From contig CACVBU010000616.1 in assembly GCA_902728285.1 (NCBI GenBank), positions 167,681-231,680 of the forward strand: DNA of 64,000 bases. Reading direction: 5' to 3'. Both the position numbers and the translations under genes were made by a program. Origin of the DNA: Clytia hemisphaerica. Its lineage: Eukaryota > Cnidaria > Hydrozoa > Leptothecata > Clytiidae. This document shows positions 49,901 through 61,139 of the stretch, one piece after another; positions within the stretch are counted from its first letter, which is position 1, and every line of letters starts with the position of its first letter. The notes under the pieces are model-generated. The model saw nothing but the letters and a program-made list of their open reading frames with translations. It was not told where the DNA came from and did not search any database.

Positions 49901-52900
49901 GTCTCATGGTTTCTTTCTTTATTTCATGGGACAAAAAGTGAGGGAAACACCCAAAAGACTAGACGATGTTATCGTCCGTTACAGTGATAGTAGAGGCGGG
50001 AAAAATGGCGGTATGGCGTTATGGCGGTATACGGAAAAAAATCGGCGGGAGAGTTTCGAAGAAACGGACGATAACTCTTTGGCATAAAAAAGATTTGGCG
50101 GTTTTGCTTGGACTAACCAGTGAGACTGGTTAGTCGATCCGTGGTGAAAACCGCCTAAGTTTAAAGGCCGAGCTTGGTTCAAACGATCAAAAACACGCTG
50201 GTCACTGGGAAGAGACACAAGGACAAGATGGATCTATGGTTTTTCTGTGAAAATCCAGCTCATTATGGATTTTTTCTTCTTGGTTCATTTGTTTTATTGA
50301 GACTACAAGATAACTTAGTTTAAGGGAGTACTTATTCCACAAGTATGCTTCTGTAGAAGCTGTTTTAAAATGATTTTTCAACAAGTCTACACACAGCAAA
50401 GTAAAGAGACACAGAGAAACTAAGTAGGTAAGTCAGTTTGTATATTTCTTATGAATCCTATGAATCACAGGCAGTGTTTCATTAGATATGTGAATACCCT
50501 CATATCTCCACTCTTAAAAGGTTATTTTCATCTTGTGTTAGCAGTTCTTTGACAACTTTGAAAAATGTCAAACAAAGTACTTATTGTCAATTGTGGACTT
50601 TAAAAGACTGCTTTTAACATACTTCTTGTTCGAAAACTTTCACATTTTCTCATTTTGATTTGAATTGTCGAGAAGTTCAGTTACCTAGTCGTACCTGTAA
50701 AAATAATCAGATAATTATTCTAAATTTTCCAGGTAAGAATTAGAAATTCAGAAATTGAATGCATGGGAAAATATGGCAGTAATTTGCAGAGAGCACAATA
50801 CAGAAATGAAATATTTGGCACAGCATCCTGGTTTATTATTGAGATTAAGACTTGCAATATTTCACGACGTCCTGGTATAATTTGAGATTATAAATTGCAA
50901 TATTTCACTTCACGTCCTGTTTAATTTGGGATTATAACTTGGTGGAATATTTCACTTGACGTTCTGGTACAATTTGAGATTATGACTTGGAATATTTCAC
51001 TTGACGTCCTGGTACAATTTGAGATTATAACTTGGAATATTTCACTTCACGTCGTGGTTTAATTTGGGATTATAACTTGGAATATTTCACTTGACGTTCT
51101 GGTATAATTTGAGATTATTTCTTGGAATATTTCACTTCACGTTGCGGTTTAATTTGGGATTATAACTTGGAATATTTCACTTGACGTTTTGGTACAATTT
51201 GAGATTATGACTTGCAATATTTCACTTCACGTCCTGGTTTAATTTGGGATTATAACTTGGAATATTTCACTTGACGTTCTGGTACAATTTGAGATTATGA
51301 GTTGGAATATTTCACCAACGTTTATTTCACTTGACGTCCTGATATAATTTGAGATTATGACTTGGAAAAATTTACATCAGCCTTCTGGAATTAGTCGAGA
51401 CTGTAATACACGTTGTTTTTTTATAAGGAACCTTAACTTTGCTCTGAGCCTTGAGTTCCTTATTTTTACAGAGAATTTCAGTCTCACAGTTCCTTATCGA
51501 GTTCCTTACTACATAGGAAATTTTGAACTTTTTGCCCCTTGAAAGATCAAAATTTGGTCAAATTAGTCCCAATAAGGTACATTATTTTTAAATCCACTTA
51601 TTCTCAGCCTGAGCAGTTCCTTAACAATTCCTTATTTTTTGAACCATTTTCAGCCTCGAGTTCCTTATAAACGTGTTCCTTATAAAAAAAAACATGTACA
51701 GTATTGTCGGAAGACAGTTTAGAATCATTTGTTTATCATGATTGAATTACCTATTTATCAGTTTTTGTAAATAAGAAATTTAATGTCATTTAAATCTGCC
51801 TCAAGGTTTTTACCAAAATTGGTACTTTTCCATTTTAAGCTAATTTCTGGGGGATTTCTTAACTTTTCTCCTATTTCATCCTCATTTTTAACGTCTCTTT
51901 TTGGGTAGAAAGAAATTCAAGCTCAAATCAAAGCAAGATCAACATACTGCAAAGCTTTACAAGCTGGAGCTTTTTTACTTTTTCCCTGCAAATTTATCAT
52001 AAGATTTTTCATCCACTACTGTAAATTTTTTTATCAAACAAAACAGGAAAGTCACAAATTCGAAATTGCAAGTATTTATAAAACTGTCAATGATTTGTAT
52101 ACATATCCTTTGGCAAATGGTGGTGGGTATATACTATAGCTTTTTATTTACATGGACTTTAATATATAAAAGGGGTAATTATGAGGATATAATCGTTTTT
52201 TAAGAAATTTATAAGGTGAAAGTTTAGATAGATATCCTTGTTGCAAAGAAATTACAAACTTATTAAAAAAATTACTGTTTATAAAAATTGTTTTCTAAGA
52301 AAAGAAAGTGTAGTTTCAAGAAAATATAAAGGGAATAAAAGGAAGAGGGTCTCCAAAGAGAACTATAATATTTCTTGGAATCCCTCTTTTTTTATCTCAG
52401 TTTCTCTCCCGCCTCTTTTTTTTTGTTTTGATTTTTTCGAATACCGAACACAGCTGGCCTCGCATACGGAAACTCGAATTCGTACGATTTGGGATGTTTT
52501 TGTATTTTGTACCAAAATCGTATAGTCTAAGATTGGCAACTCTACCGACTGTTAACTCTTTTCGGCAAAAAAACCCGTTTGCGAATTTTCTTCGGCTTTG
52601 GGCTTTTTCTTAGATAGTGATTCGTCTTAGACTATAACATAGTCTACCAAAAGACACGCTGATTTTGTCCCTGAGACAATGGGGCAAAATTGATTCGAAT
52701 CAATTTTGCTCCATTGTCCCAGGGACAAAAATGAGAAAAGCACAAATGTTATTAAAAGAAAAATGGGGTGGAGACACGCGAAAGCGTTTCAGGTTGGTGG
52801 GATGGAGCATGTTGCATTGCACCAATGCGAAAAAAGCTTCTCGTGTCCCCAAGCCTTTACTCAGAAAATGTTTTTTTAGTTTTTTAGAAACATTTGAAAG

Positions 52901-55900
52901 ACCAGATAGTTACGATGACGGATTTAGATAAGGTATTTTGGCTTTATTCAAAGGTACGGTACCCAGTAATGATATTGTTTTGTGCTCCAGGGAAAGAATT
53001 TTCAGACTGCGGGTGACTACGAGACTGTTCATCTAATATTTCCAGACCATCTAAAAGGAACGACAAATAACTATTAAAAAGCGACAAAAAGAACGACAAA
53101 CCCTAACCCTGACCCTAACTATCAAAGAACACGACATATTTCTCTATTTAAGAGTGAGATGGAAACATTAGATGAACCAGAGGAATGTAAAGAGATGGAA
53201 AAACAGCTATTCTGATTACTCAAAGTTCAACGATCACTTCTATTGAAAATTCTATTGTAAAAACGTTGATTAGGTTATTAAATGAAAGTCCAGAAAAGAC
53301 GGCTCGCCAGACCTAGTATATGACGAGCCGTTTTTCCATTGTTTTCAAGAAGCTGCTTTTCCATCTCTTTACATTCCTCTGGATGAACAAACTCTTACTA
53401 CTGGATTTCTATACACAATTCACGGATGAATCTGAATGAATTGCTTTTTGATTTCCTCTCATTTGTATGAAATACAGTAGTAAAATAAAAACTCTATTTT
53501 TCTTTGAGATGTGGGGTCCTAAACTCGGCAAGAGAGCATTTTTTTTCAGTTAGGTTCAGTGATGCTCGCGCTTTTTTTGATAAGAATGATGTTTTTCATT
53601 TCATCACGGATTTTCTTAACTTTAAGAAAAAATAATCCTAAATTTTCATATTCTTACGGTATTCCTAGGTTAGAATCCAAATTCAACCTAAATTTAAACA
53701 TGTAATACATACCTGAAACATAAAATTGTAATTTTGTAAAGGTTTTGAATAAATGGAAGGCTGGCAAATTCCATGACGGATGTTCTTAGCTTATTCTTAA
53801 ATTTTTGTTCAATTTATTCATGAATATTCTTAGAGAGCACATTCTTATTAAAAAAAGCGTGTGGAGCCGAGGCCACACTGAAATCCATGGAAACCATTCC
53901 CATTCACTTTTAGCTTTGGAAAACAAAATTCACGTGCTAACCAAAGACAGAGAACGATTAATGAAAGAAAATTCTAGATTGAAAGGTACATTTTTATTTC
54001 TTTAATTTAACCTGGATTGTTGGCAATTCAGGCACGAAGCACGGGATATGTTAGGTATCTTCGTTCCCAAATTGCTATACTATAATATTTCGAAAACTTT
54101 CGTCGTGTCGGTCATTTTAATTTTCTTTCCCTGGTACTTGGTAATGGCTCAGATTTCTGTAACAGCTTTTGTAATATGGTGCTTTCACACTATTTTCATC
54201 TAAAAGACGTTATCAGGTACTCTTAGGTTCCAAATAAACGGCCCCCCCCCCCCCGCTTGTTAATTTTTCGAAAATTTTCCAACCCCACCGGACCTTATTA
54301 GGACCCCCCCCCGTTTATTAATCTCTAAGAATATTTTCAGCTTTCAAAGAGAAGGCCCCTTATTTTGCTCTAAATAGCCTGATTTTAGCCTATTTTTACC
54401 TTATTTTTGGGTTTCAGAAGTACAATTTCCAACCCCCCCGGCAATTAGGTCCTCCCCGTTTATTAAAATCTAGAAAATTTTCCAACCCCCCTGTTTATTC
54501 GAACCCCCCCGTTTATTTGGAACCTAAGAGTAATTCCTCGAGTGAATTCTCTCTTAGAAAATACCCTAGGTAAATTTGCTTGACCTTCCAGGCATTCTCT
54601 CGGATGCCAAATGAACGTATATCTTGTTTATTAATTTTCATGTTTTTTTATCTAATTAATGATTGTTTCTTTCTAAATTATTCTTTAGAAGAGCTGCATG
54701 GTCTGGACGCCGTAAGTTGTTTGATTTTATTCAATTTTTTTATTCGAATTGCGACGTTTCCCAATTCCTTTAATTAATTCCATTCTGCTTAGGCCATCTG
54801 CGTGATTAAAAGTTCAAAAATAAAGAAAGATTTCAAATTATCTAATGGCCAAGCTTTTATAATCAAATTTGGTCAATTTGAACTAAGGTGCTGAAACCAT
54901 ATCTGAACCTCGAAAACCTGTTTATTTTGCGATTTTTTTAGGTATGATGGGCTAAAAACACCTGATCTTTGGGGGTCTTCAAATTCAAAAAAGACATTAA
55001 TCAAGCGAAAGAGCTCTTCAAACTAAGCAAAGAGTGGACTACAATAATTTTCCGACTTTTTTAGATCAGCAGAATTTATTGGTGTTTTTGTGGTGAAAAA
55101 ATTAAGGGAAATTAAAGAGTTTTTTTACCAAAATCTAAAAGATTGCGGGTTATCAGTATATTGACATTTGAATTACAAAACAGCACCCTCAAATTGATTA
55201 AAATCAATTGCTCAAAATCAACTGCAAAAGTTTGGTCACGGACAATTTAAAACGTGAAACGACAAAGTGAACCGTTTTGAGAAGGCAGGCTTTATTTAGA
55301 AGCATACAATGAAACAGGGGAATACTTTATGAAAAAAATAGAGTTTTTTGTAAATTTCAGAAGAAATATCTTTCGTCCCCAATTAAAGTGGCTAAATATA
55401 ATCAGCAGCGGAGACAAAATATTTTTTTGATAGACGACGAATGAGGTAGTGTTTTTGTGCTTGTTAGAAAGATATTACAGAGTGTGGAACATCAACAAAA
55501 GGGAAATCGAAGATGAAAAGTGAGGAAAATTATATTGGGACAGACTTTAACGGGGCCCCTTTAACTTGAAGTCCCATTTTATCAGTACAACTTAAAGCAA
55601 TAGTTGATATGGTGTATATAAGATTGCAAAATGACAAAAAATTTGATTGTTGCTTTTTCCTACTTATTTCCACAGGGTTTCTTCGAAGAATTAGAAGATA
55701 TGAAATACGCATTGCATCAGTCCAATAAACTCAACCACCAATATGAACGAACTCTAAAGAAATTGTGTAAACAGACAGGAATGAATTATAAACATTTGAT
55801 GGCGGCGTCAACCTCGGCACAGACGTCTGACGGCAAAAGAAAATCTTCAACACCAACAGCCACTTCATCAAGTGTCGGTCAATTATCCAACAGAAAATCG

Positions 55901-55927
55901 AGACAATCAAACCTACCAATATCCTAA
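46906..55927 (+). CDS. Coiled-coil protein with CEP290-like C-terminus, 8 exons
   Basis: Exons 46906-46950, 47545-47681, 48196-48321, 49080-49170, 49583-49721, 53914-53985, 54689-54711 and 55676-55927 join in frame to 294 residues. All have GT-AG borders; the acceptor of exon 3 (TTTCTCGAG) is the weakest. Nearly the whole protein is charged coiled coil (ENEVLNNKYNKLKRKYKELY, KEKLKDDIFKREEEN, DRERLMKENSRLKG). The last exon begins GFFEELEDMKYALHQ and continues KLNHQYERTLKKLCKQ, which resembles the C-terminal tail of the ciliary protein CEP290 as I remember it. CEP290 itself is about 2,480 residues, so this is either a short relative or the last part of a rearranged gene. The start MTGIGDIPPF is the first in-frame ATG before exon 2; exon 1 is the least certain. 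The tail is Ser/Thr-rich. Intron 5 is 4.2 kb and repeat-filled. Confidence 0.65.
47819..48115. mobile_element. MITE P, GGGCTTTTCCAGAAAA ends, TGGAATTCCAG repeats
   Basis: TTGGGCTTTTCCAGAAAAAA at the left is mirrored by TTCTGGAAAAGCCCATTAG. The interior has TGGAATTCCAG or close variants about five times. It lies in intron 2 of the coiled-coil gene. Ends are shared with element Q. Confidence 0.8.
48400..48480. mobile_element. Small palindromic element H3 in an intron
   Basis: GCTATTACGGAAGCAAACGT is mirrored by ATTGCTTTCATAATGGCGG; same family as H1 and H2. Confidence 0.65.
50770..51365. repeat. Minisatellite, 45-bp unit (dimer near 90 bp)
   Basis: ATTTGAGATTATGACTTGG, AATATTTCACTTGACGT and TCTGGTACAATTTG recur about 13 times. 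Alternating variants (GGTTTAATTTGGGATT against GGTACAATTTGAGATT) give a higher-order dimer. Confidence 0.9.
51409..51696. mobile_element. TA-flanked element E5 (GTTCCTTA type)
   Basis: Left end CACGTTGTTTTTTTATAAGG, right end the inverse of CCTTATAAAAAAAAACATG. TA flanks at 51407-51408 and 51697-51698. GTTCCTTA or its inverse occurs at least seven times inside. Confidence 0.85.
52663..52730. repeat. 68-bp palindrome
   Basis: Two 34-bp arms meet with no loop at 52696/52697 (centre GATTCGAATC). The outer part is TTTTGTCCCTGAGACAATGG with its inverse; only one or two positions differ between the arms. Confidence 0.9.
53564..53863. mobile_element. Element E6 (ATTCTTA type), 50 bp before exon 6
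   Basis: Left end CGCGCTTTTTTTGATAAGAA, right end the inverse of TTCTTATTAAAAAAAGCGTG. ATTCTTA or a close variant repeats at least five times inside. Its right end lies about 50 bp upstream of exon 6 of the coiled-coil gene. Confidence 0.75.
54220..54530. mobile_element. TA-flanked element J, CCCCCGTTTATT repeats
   Basis: Left end CTCTTAGGTTCCAAATAAAC; the right end is its exact inverse for over 20 bp. TA flanks at 54218-54219 and 54531-54532. CCCCCGTTTATT or a variant occurs about five times, with long C runs. It lies between exons 6 and 7. Confidence 0.85.
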
Positions 55928-57270
55928 ATTGAACTAAAAGCAGCATTTTTTGCAGTTTTTGTAACTGTAAGTTTTGGCTAGCAATACTTTAAGACTTTTC
56001 CAGATCTACTCAAAGTATATAATAGTCCTCGTGGTGAATATGTTGTGAATTTGTTAATATTTTGTGTTTGTGTTAATTGAAAATCGAAAATCGACCTTTA
56101 TAGAGATACTGACCGCCAAAAGGATTGTCCTGTGAGGATATAGCTTAATGGTTCTTGAAGTATCAAATATTTTTTTAAACTACTTTATAAAATATGGTGT
56201 TTTATTTGTGAATATATTAATCAACTTTTGTAAATTTTATTCTTAAGAAAAGGTCAATTTTATCAAGAAATTAGGAATTTTCGTATTTTCAGTGTGATAT
56301 GTTGTTTGATACTTGATCTGAAAACGATCATGGTCTGCGATCCTTCATGAAAATACTAAATGGAAGATCCTAGAAGAAACCTAAGTACCTTTTCCAGGAT
56401 GCTAATAAATTTTTGTTCTATTTTCACCTATTTTTTGTGTGTGGTAATTTTCTTTTGAACCTATCATGTTCGAAACATATGAACGTTGTTTTGAGGAAGT
56501 TATTTTTACAAACCCTTCTTTTAGATTTGCTCTACCCGTAAGACAACAAAACCAATTACAATCTATACCAAAAGAATTGGATATTGCATACAGTGCATTT
56601 TTTGAAACATTGTTCTCGAGGCAAAAAAAGGAATTTAGCTAAGGCAGTAGCTTGTTGGGAAGATAATCTTTTGCAGGCCTTTGCTAGGTCCATATTCGGC
56701 CATTTTTAGCAATATATTATTGCCTAATTTGGAGCTTTTAGAGATATTTTTACTTTTGATTCAGAAGAGATTTATATATGTAAATGTTTAGAAGTCAAAA
56801 ATGAATTCTTTTTCATTTTTCATCTTAATTTTTAAACTTTATTTAGAAGTTTATATATACGACATCAATGAATGCGCGCTAAATCTTATCTTTCCAATGG
56901 GGTTTTTCCATTGCAACTGGGGTTGCAATGAGGTAACAACCCCTTCTCGCAGACCCACTGGGAACCCTTCCCACTGGAAAGACTGGCTGAAATATCGTCC
57001 CCGGTGGAAAATTATCGTCCAATGTTTGTTCCCACCGAAAATAATCAGATAAGCAAATCACTGTAAAATATTGTGCTAATTTTCCATCCCCACTGAATTT
57101 CTGGTCGAAAGCAATGAAATTCAAATCCCCAGCCATAAGATAAAAAGCATGGAAAAATCAATCCTTATCGAGTTTTGGTCTGTTATTACCACTGGCTGAA
57201 AGAATCCTACCGCTAATGGGTCTGTGAGAAGGGGATATTTTTTTCTTTTCTTTATAAGTTGCTAAAAACG
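55928..57270. other. Non-coding stretch after the coiled-coil gene
   Basis: Probable 3' UTR and then AT-rich DNA. A CCCACTGGAA/CCGGTGGAA-rich block lies at 56.93-57.10 kb. No gene. Confidence 0.4.
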
Positions 57271-57271
57271 C

Positions 57272-57768
57272 CCGGGAGGGGGGTTTACTAGGGTTAGCGA
57301 ATGGAGGGGTATGTGCGGACGCCCGGGGGGGGGGGCACTTATATGATCTGGCCAACGTCATGTGCCGCGCTTAAGGGTGGGGTTTTTCAGCATCCCAAAA
57401 TGCACTGTAAGGGTGTGTTTTTGTGAGATTGCACTGCAAGGGTCGAATTTTTTTTCTCAGTTCTTCTTTGAAACAGAAAATTTCCCAAGCTTCTTTTTTC
57501 ACACAGATTTACAGCTGAAAAATATAGTGCACTATAAGGGTTGGGTAAATCAAGAGAAAATGCACTGAAAGGGTACCTTTTCAGTCACATTGAACTGCAC
57601 TGTAAGGGTACGATTTTGAAAAGCAGATTTTGCGCGGCACATACCGTCGTTTCGAAATCGATTGACCCCCCCCCCCCCCCCCCCCCAATTTTTGAAAAAA
57701 GTCATATCATTAGAGAGATTTTATTATAATTTTTTTGCTTAAGTACCCCCCCCCCCCTCCCCCCGGTA
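57272..57768. mobile_element. Composite G-tract element, copy G4
   Basis: The outer left end CCCGGGAGGGGGGTTTACTA and GGGGTATGTGCGG matches the G1/G3 type; the outer right end is AAGTACCCCCC followed by CCCCCCGG. Inside, from 57322 to about 57690, is a second pair of ends (CATGTGCCGCGC and the inverse of GCGGCACATACCGTCG) with direct GCACTGTAAGGGT repeats, as in G2 but inverted. This reads as one G-tract element inserted in, or fused with, another. Confidence 0.6.
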
Positions 57769-59895
57769 AAAAACGCTTCTCCTTTTCAAACTATCGCTAT
57801 GGTAAGTACTGGTAATTGATTCCCAAGAAGTTTACTTTACCTTTATTCATAAGAATAACACTTGAAAACTCACCTTGGTAATTGTTTCAAAACGAGGCAG
57901 TTTGACCTTATTGTTGTATCTTCATGACCTTTAGGACCCCCCCCCCTTTAGGCCCTTTTAAATTTTGCGAGAATTTATTAGAAATATTTGATTTTGATAA
58001 ATTTTTAATAGTAATCAAAGCCGGGGGGGTTGGCGATACAATGCAATGACAAGAATCATCAAAAAATCAGAATTGAGGGGCCCAGACTTTATTTTAAAGA
58101 TTTTGCAGATGCCTCCAAAGTTGTATCTAAATCTCAAATCTTGAAGACTTTGAATGTTTTTCTTAAAATCTGTCAATTAAAACCTTAAAATAATTTAATT
58201 TCAACTGTAACTTACCCCCTGTTTTATTCTTAGTTTCGGAAAGCGCGGGAAAAAAGTGCGAGTGGTGGGGCCTGTACATAGGTAAATCTATAAGCTGCAG
58301 GGCGACCCATGTACGGCCTGCTCAGAAATGACAGCACAAAAAAGCAGCGTAGTTCGAGAAAGTTGACGACGAAGCAAAAACCACACTAAATTTCATAATC
58401 TAAGGCAATAAAAAGAACAGACTGACAGAGACAAAGAAGGATTAAGTAGTAAGTAAAAACATATTATTGGAGATGGAATATTCTATCTCAGAGGATAGTA
58501 GACAGGGATGGAGTATTCATTCATCAGTTTTTTTTGCTTTGTGTCAATTTTTATGGGATATAAAGCAATAAACAAAGAATGTGATGGTGATATCAGTTAA
58601 GATTAACCTGATAGCAGCTATGGAGTTTTTTTTAACGCGACACGCTGAAGCTCTAAAGATCGCTAAAAACTAACATCTGAGGAAAATGGCCCTATCTCTA
58701 CAGAAATTTTGAGTCAACTTTTTGTCTTGTGCCGAAAACTTCAAAATTAAAACTCGGCTGAAATGGCGCTCCATGAAAAGTGCCTTTTATAGATAGGAAT
58801 TAAAATTCTATCCCACAATGCTTTGCGACTGGAAAGATTTCAAATTGGAGGCGGAAGGTGAAAATGGATGTTTGTTATTGTTCTGAAACTCAAGTTTTTT
58901 GGTCTTTATACTTTATAAACTTTATAAAAGTATTCAGTAATGGTTTGTATTCATTTTCTATAGCTTCAGTTTTCTTCTACTGATAATATAAAGATGTTTG
59001 TTTATGATTTTTCTCTCTTTTTAAGTGGTATTTGTGTGTGATGTTATGTATTATACTTTGTTTTCTCTTGTGTGATCAGTTTAAAGCAAAAAAGATTCTT
59101 TTTTGACCATATTCATCCATTAAAGAACCTTGTTTGTGAAATACAATAATGTTTTGCATACTTCTTTTCCAAAAAAGTTCTGAATTTGCTTCGAGAGAAC
59201 TTGACATATCTCCTGACCTAAAAGTTGTCGGCCATGACACCCCTCCTTGTCGACATTGCACCCGGACCTGTTCCACTTAAATAAAATTCTACGCGGTCCG
59301 CGTACAGGCGCGCGACCATATTCTTCAGATTGTATATTTTTCGTCCACGTCTTTAGAGCTTCAGCGTACTGGGCCAGAAAATACACAATCTGTTATCAGG
59401 TTAGTTAAGATAGAGAAGAGAGTTAGAGAAGTCAGTTAATAACCTAGTCCTTATGCAGCGATGGTATCATCAGTTATTCACACTTGGAAATCAAGCTTTC
59501 AGCAAAAAACAAGTATCAGTCATCTGCAGGCTGTATTTTAAAACTTATTTTTGATATCATTTAGATAGATTGGTGCATTTTGCAAAACTAATTTTGGCAC
59601 TCACTTTCTGGCAAAATTTTTTCATATATCTAGGGGTTTTTGAAGATTTTTAGTGAAACATTGGGCAAATTAAATTTTGGTGATGGTAGACACCCAAAAA
59701 TGGGAAAATTTTAGGTCATTAATAATAGCTGTCTGTGGTGACTAGCTAGAGTCTAGTAGCTCTGGATAAAAATATTTCCTATGCTGCAAACAAGAAAATG
59801 TGAAACCCCAAGAAATTTTATGTACCTATAAAGCCCCAAATGGGAGGGGGGCTTGTAGGAGTTCGAAATACCGTTTTTCCGTCAAAAGTTTTGCT
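57769..59895. other. Non-coding stretch
   Basis: No gene is recognised. A frame at 59120-59386 (minus) has no family features. Contains C/G runs near 57935 and 58021. Confidence 0.35.
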
Positions 59896-59898
59896 GAA

Positions 59899-60164
59899 TG
59901 GGCTCTTCCAGAAAAAAAACATTCATGGGGGGTGGAGGATATATTGTCCAGGGGTATTGAAAAAAACCTGAAAAGCTGCCATGTCCATGCGGTGAATCAG
60001 CAATGTCCAGGGGTAAATATTTGTGTCCAGGGGGTCAATTTGATGCTTATCCAGGGGTAAAACACGTGTCCAGGGGGTGAAAAATCGAAAAGTCCAGGGG
60101 TAGATCAAAGAAAAAATAATATATCCTCCACACCCCATGAACGAATTTTTTCTGGAAGAGCCCA
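59899..60164. mobile_element. MITE Q, GGGCTCTTCCAGAAAA ends, GTCCAGGGGT repeats
   Basis: TGGGCTCTTCCAGAAAAAAA at the left is mirrored at 60146-60164. The next block (CATGGGGGGTGGAGGATATA) is also mirrored. The interior has six direct copies of GTCCAGGGGT. Same ends as P but different interior. Confidence 0.8.
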
Positions 60165-60650
60165 ATCCCGGAATCCCAAAAATTGAAAAAAATAGTAACG
60201 CCGTCACAACAGATTGTCCAGGTTCAAATACCGGCATAATGACAAAATAGAAGGCCAAATACCGTCACCGTCTGATTTTAAAATACTGTTTTCCCGTCTT
60301 TTTTCCTGTCAAATCCCGTAATACCGTACTAAAAAATGGCCAATCCCGTCACACCGTAAAAGTACAAACCCCCCCCAAATTGAACCGCCCTAAATAACTT
60401 GAACCGCCCAATTTGCCAAACACAGGAGAAAGAATATGTAACTCGAATCAGGAATTAGCTTCATTATGAATACAATTTTATAAGCTCCCTGAACAAAAAA
60501 CAGAAAATTAAAACAGGCCTGGCTCCTAGAATCCCCATTCAAGTGCTTAGGTCTGCAGTACTGGGCTGTTTTTCATACTAAATTTATTTCTAAGAACGAT
60601 TATGTGTGACATGCAATTCTCATTTTAGCTACACTAAAACATAGATCAAA

Positions 60651-61139
60651 ATGCCTACCATTCGTTTGCAAAGCAGTGACAGTGAAATCTTTGAGATTGA
60701 TGTGGAAATTGCAAAAGCTTCAATGACCATCAAAACAATGTTAGAAGATCTTGGTTTGGATGAAGATGATGACGAACCCATCCCATTACCCAACGTAAAT
60801 GCTGCCATCTTAAGAAAAGTCATTCAATGGGCAACACACCACAAAGACGACCCACCACCACCAGAAGATGATGAAAACAAAGAAAAGCGCACAGACGATA
60901 TCGAAACCTGGGATCAAGAATTCCTCAAAGTTGATCAAGGAACTCTCTTTGAATTGATTCTAGCTGCTAATTATTTGGATATTAAAGGACTCTTAGATGT
61001 TTGCTGTAAAACAGTAGCAAATATGATTAAAGGTAAAACACCTGAAGAGATCCGCAAAACCTTCAACATTAAAAATGACTTCACGCCAGAAGAGGAGGAA
61101 CAAGTACGCAAAGAGAATGAATGGTGTGAGGATAAATAA
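60651..61139 (+). CDS. SKP1: SKP1, SCF ubiquitin ligase adaptor
   Basis: 162 residues in one coding exon, against 163 in human. An acceptor (CTCATTTTAG, exon from 60629) precedes the ATG, so a 5' UTR intron is likely. Residues 1-65 form the POZ fold ([20 protein letters not shown]). Then come [19 protein letters not shown] and the C-terminal F-box-binding helices ([40 protein letters not shown]), ending NEWCEDK, as in other SKP1 proteins. SKP1 bridges Cullin-1 and F-box proteins in nucleus and cytoplasm. A TATAATAAAAG poly-A signal-like site lies near 61300. Apparently intact. Confidence 0.97.
   Translation: MPTIRLQSSDSEIFEIDVEIAKASMTIKTMLEDLGLDEDDDEPIPLPNVNAAILRKVIQWATHHKDDPPPPEDDENKEKRTDDIETWDQEFLKVDQGTLFELILAANYLDIKGLLDVCCKTVANMIKGKTPEEIRKTFNIKNDFTPEEEEQVRKENEWCEDK

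Larger units (their letters stand above)
49771..52914. mobile_element. 3.1-kb inverted-repeat element in intron 5
   Basis: AGTAACTATCTGGT and then AAGGCTTGGGGACACGAGAAG, TTGGTGCAATGCAACATGC and TCCATCCCACCAAC at 49771-49883 are mirrored at 52785-52914. The ends flank 2.9 kb that contains a minisatellite (50.77-51.37 kb), element E5 and a perfect palindrome (52663-52730). No transposase frame is recognised. A TTA sits at 49817-49819 and 52857-52859, but the similarity continues outside it, so the true border is uncertain. Confidence 0.7.

Noticed and set aside
53095..53125. CCCTAACCCTGACCCTAAC telomere-like stretch
   Set aside because: Only about three imperfect units, too short to call an interstitial telomere.
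53172..53392. Possible exon within an inverted repeat (GAGGAATGTAAAGAGATGGA and its inverse)
   Set aside because: The short frame has no donor and the mirrored copy shows it is part of a small hairpin element.
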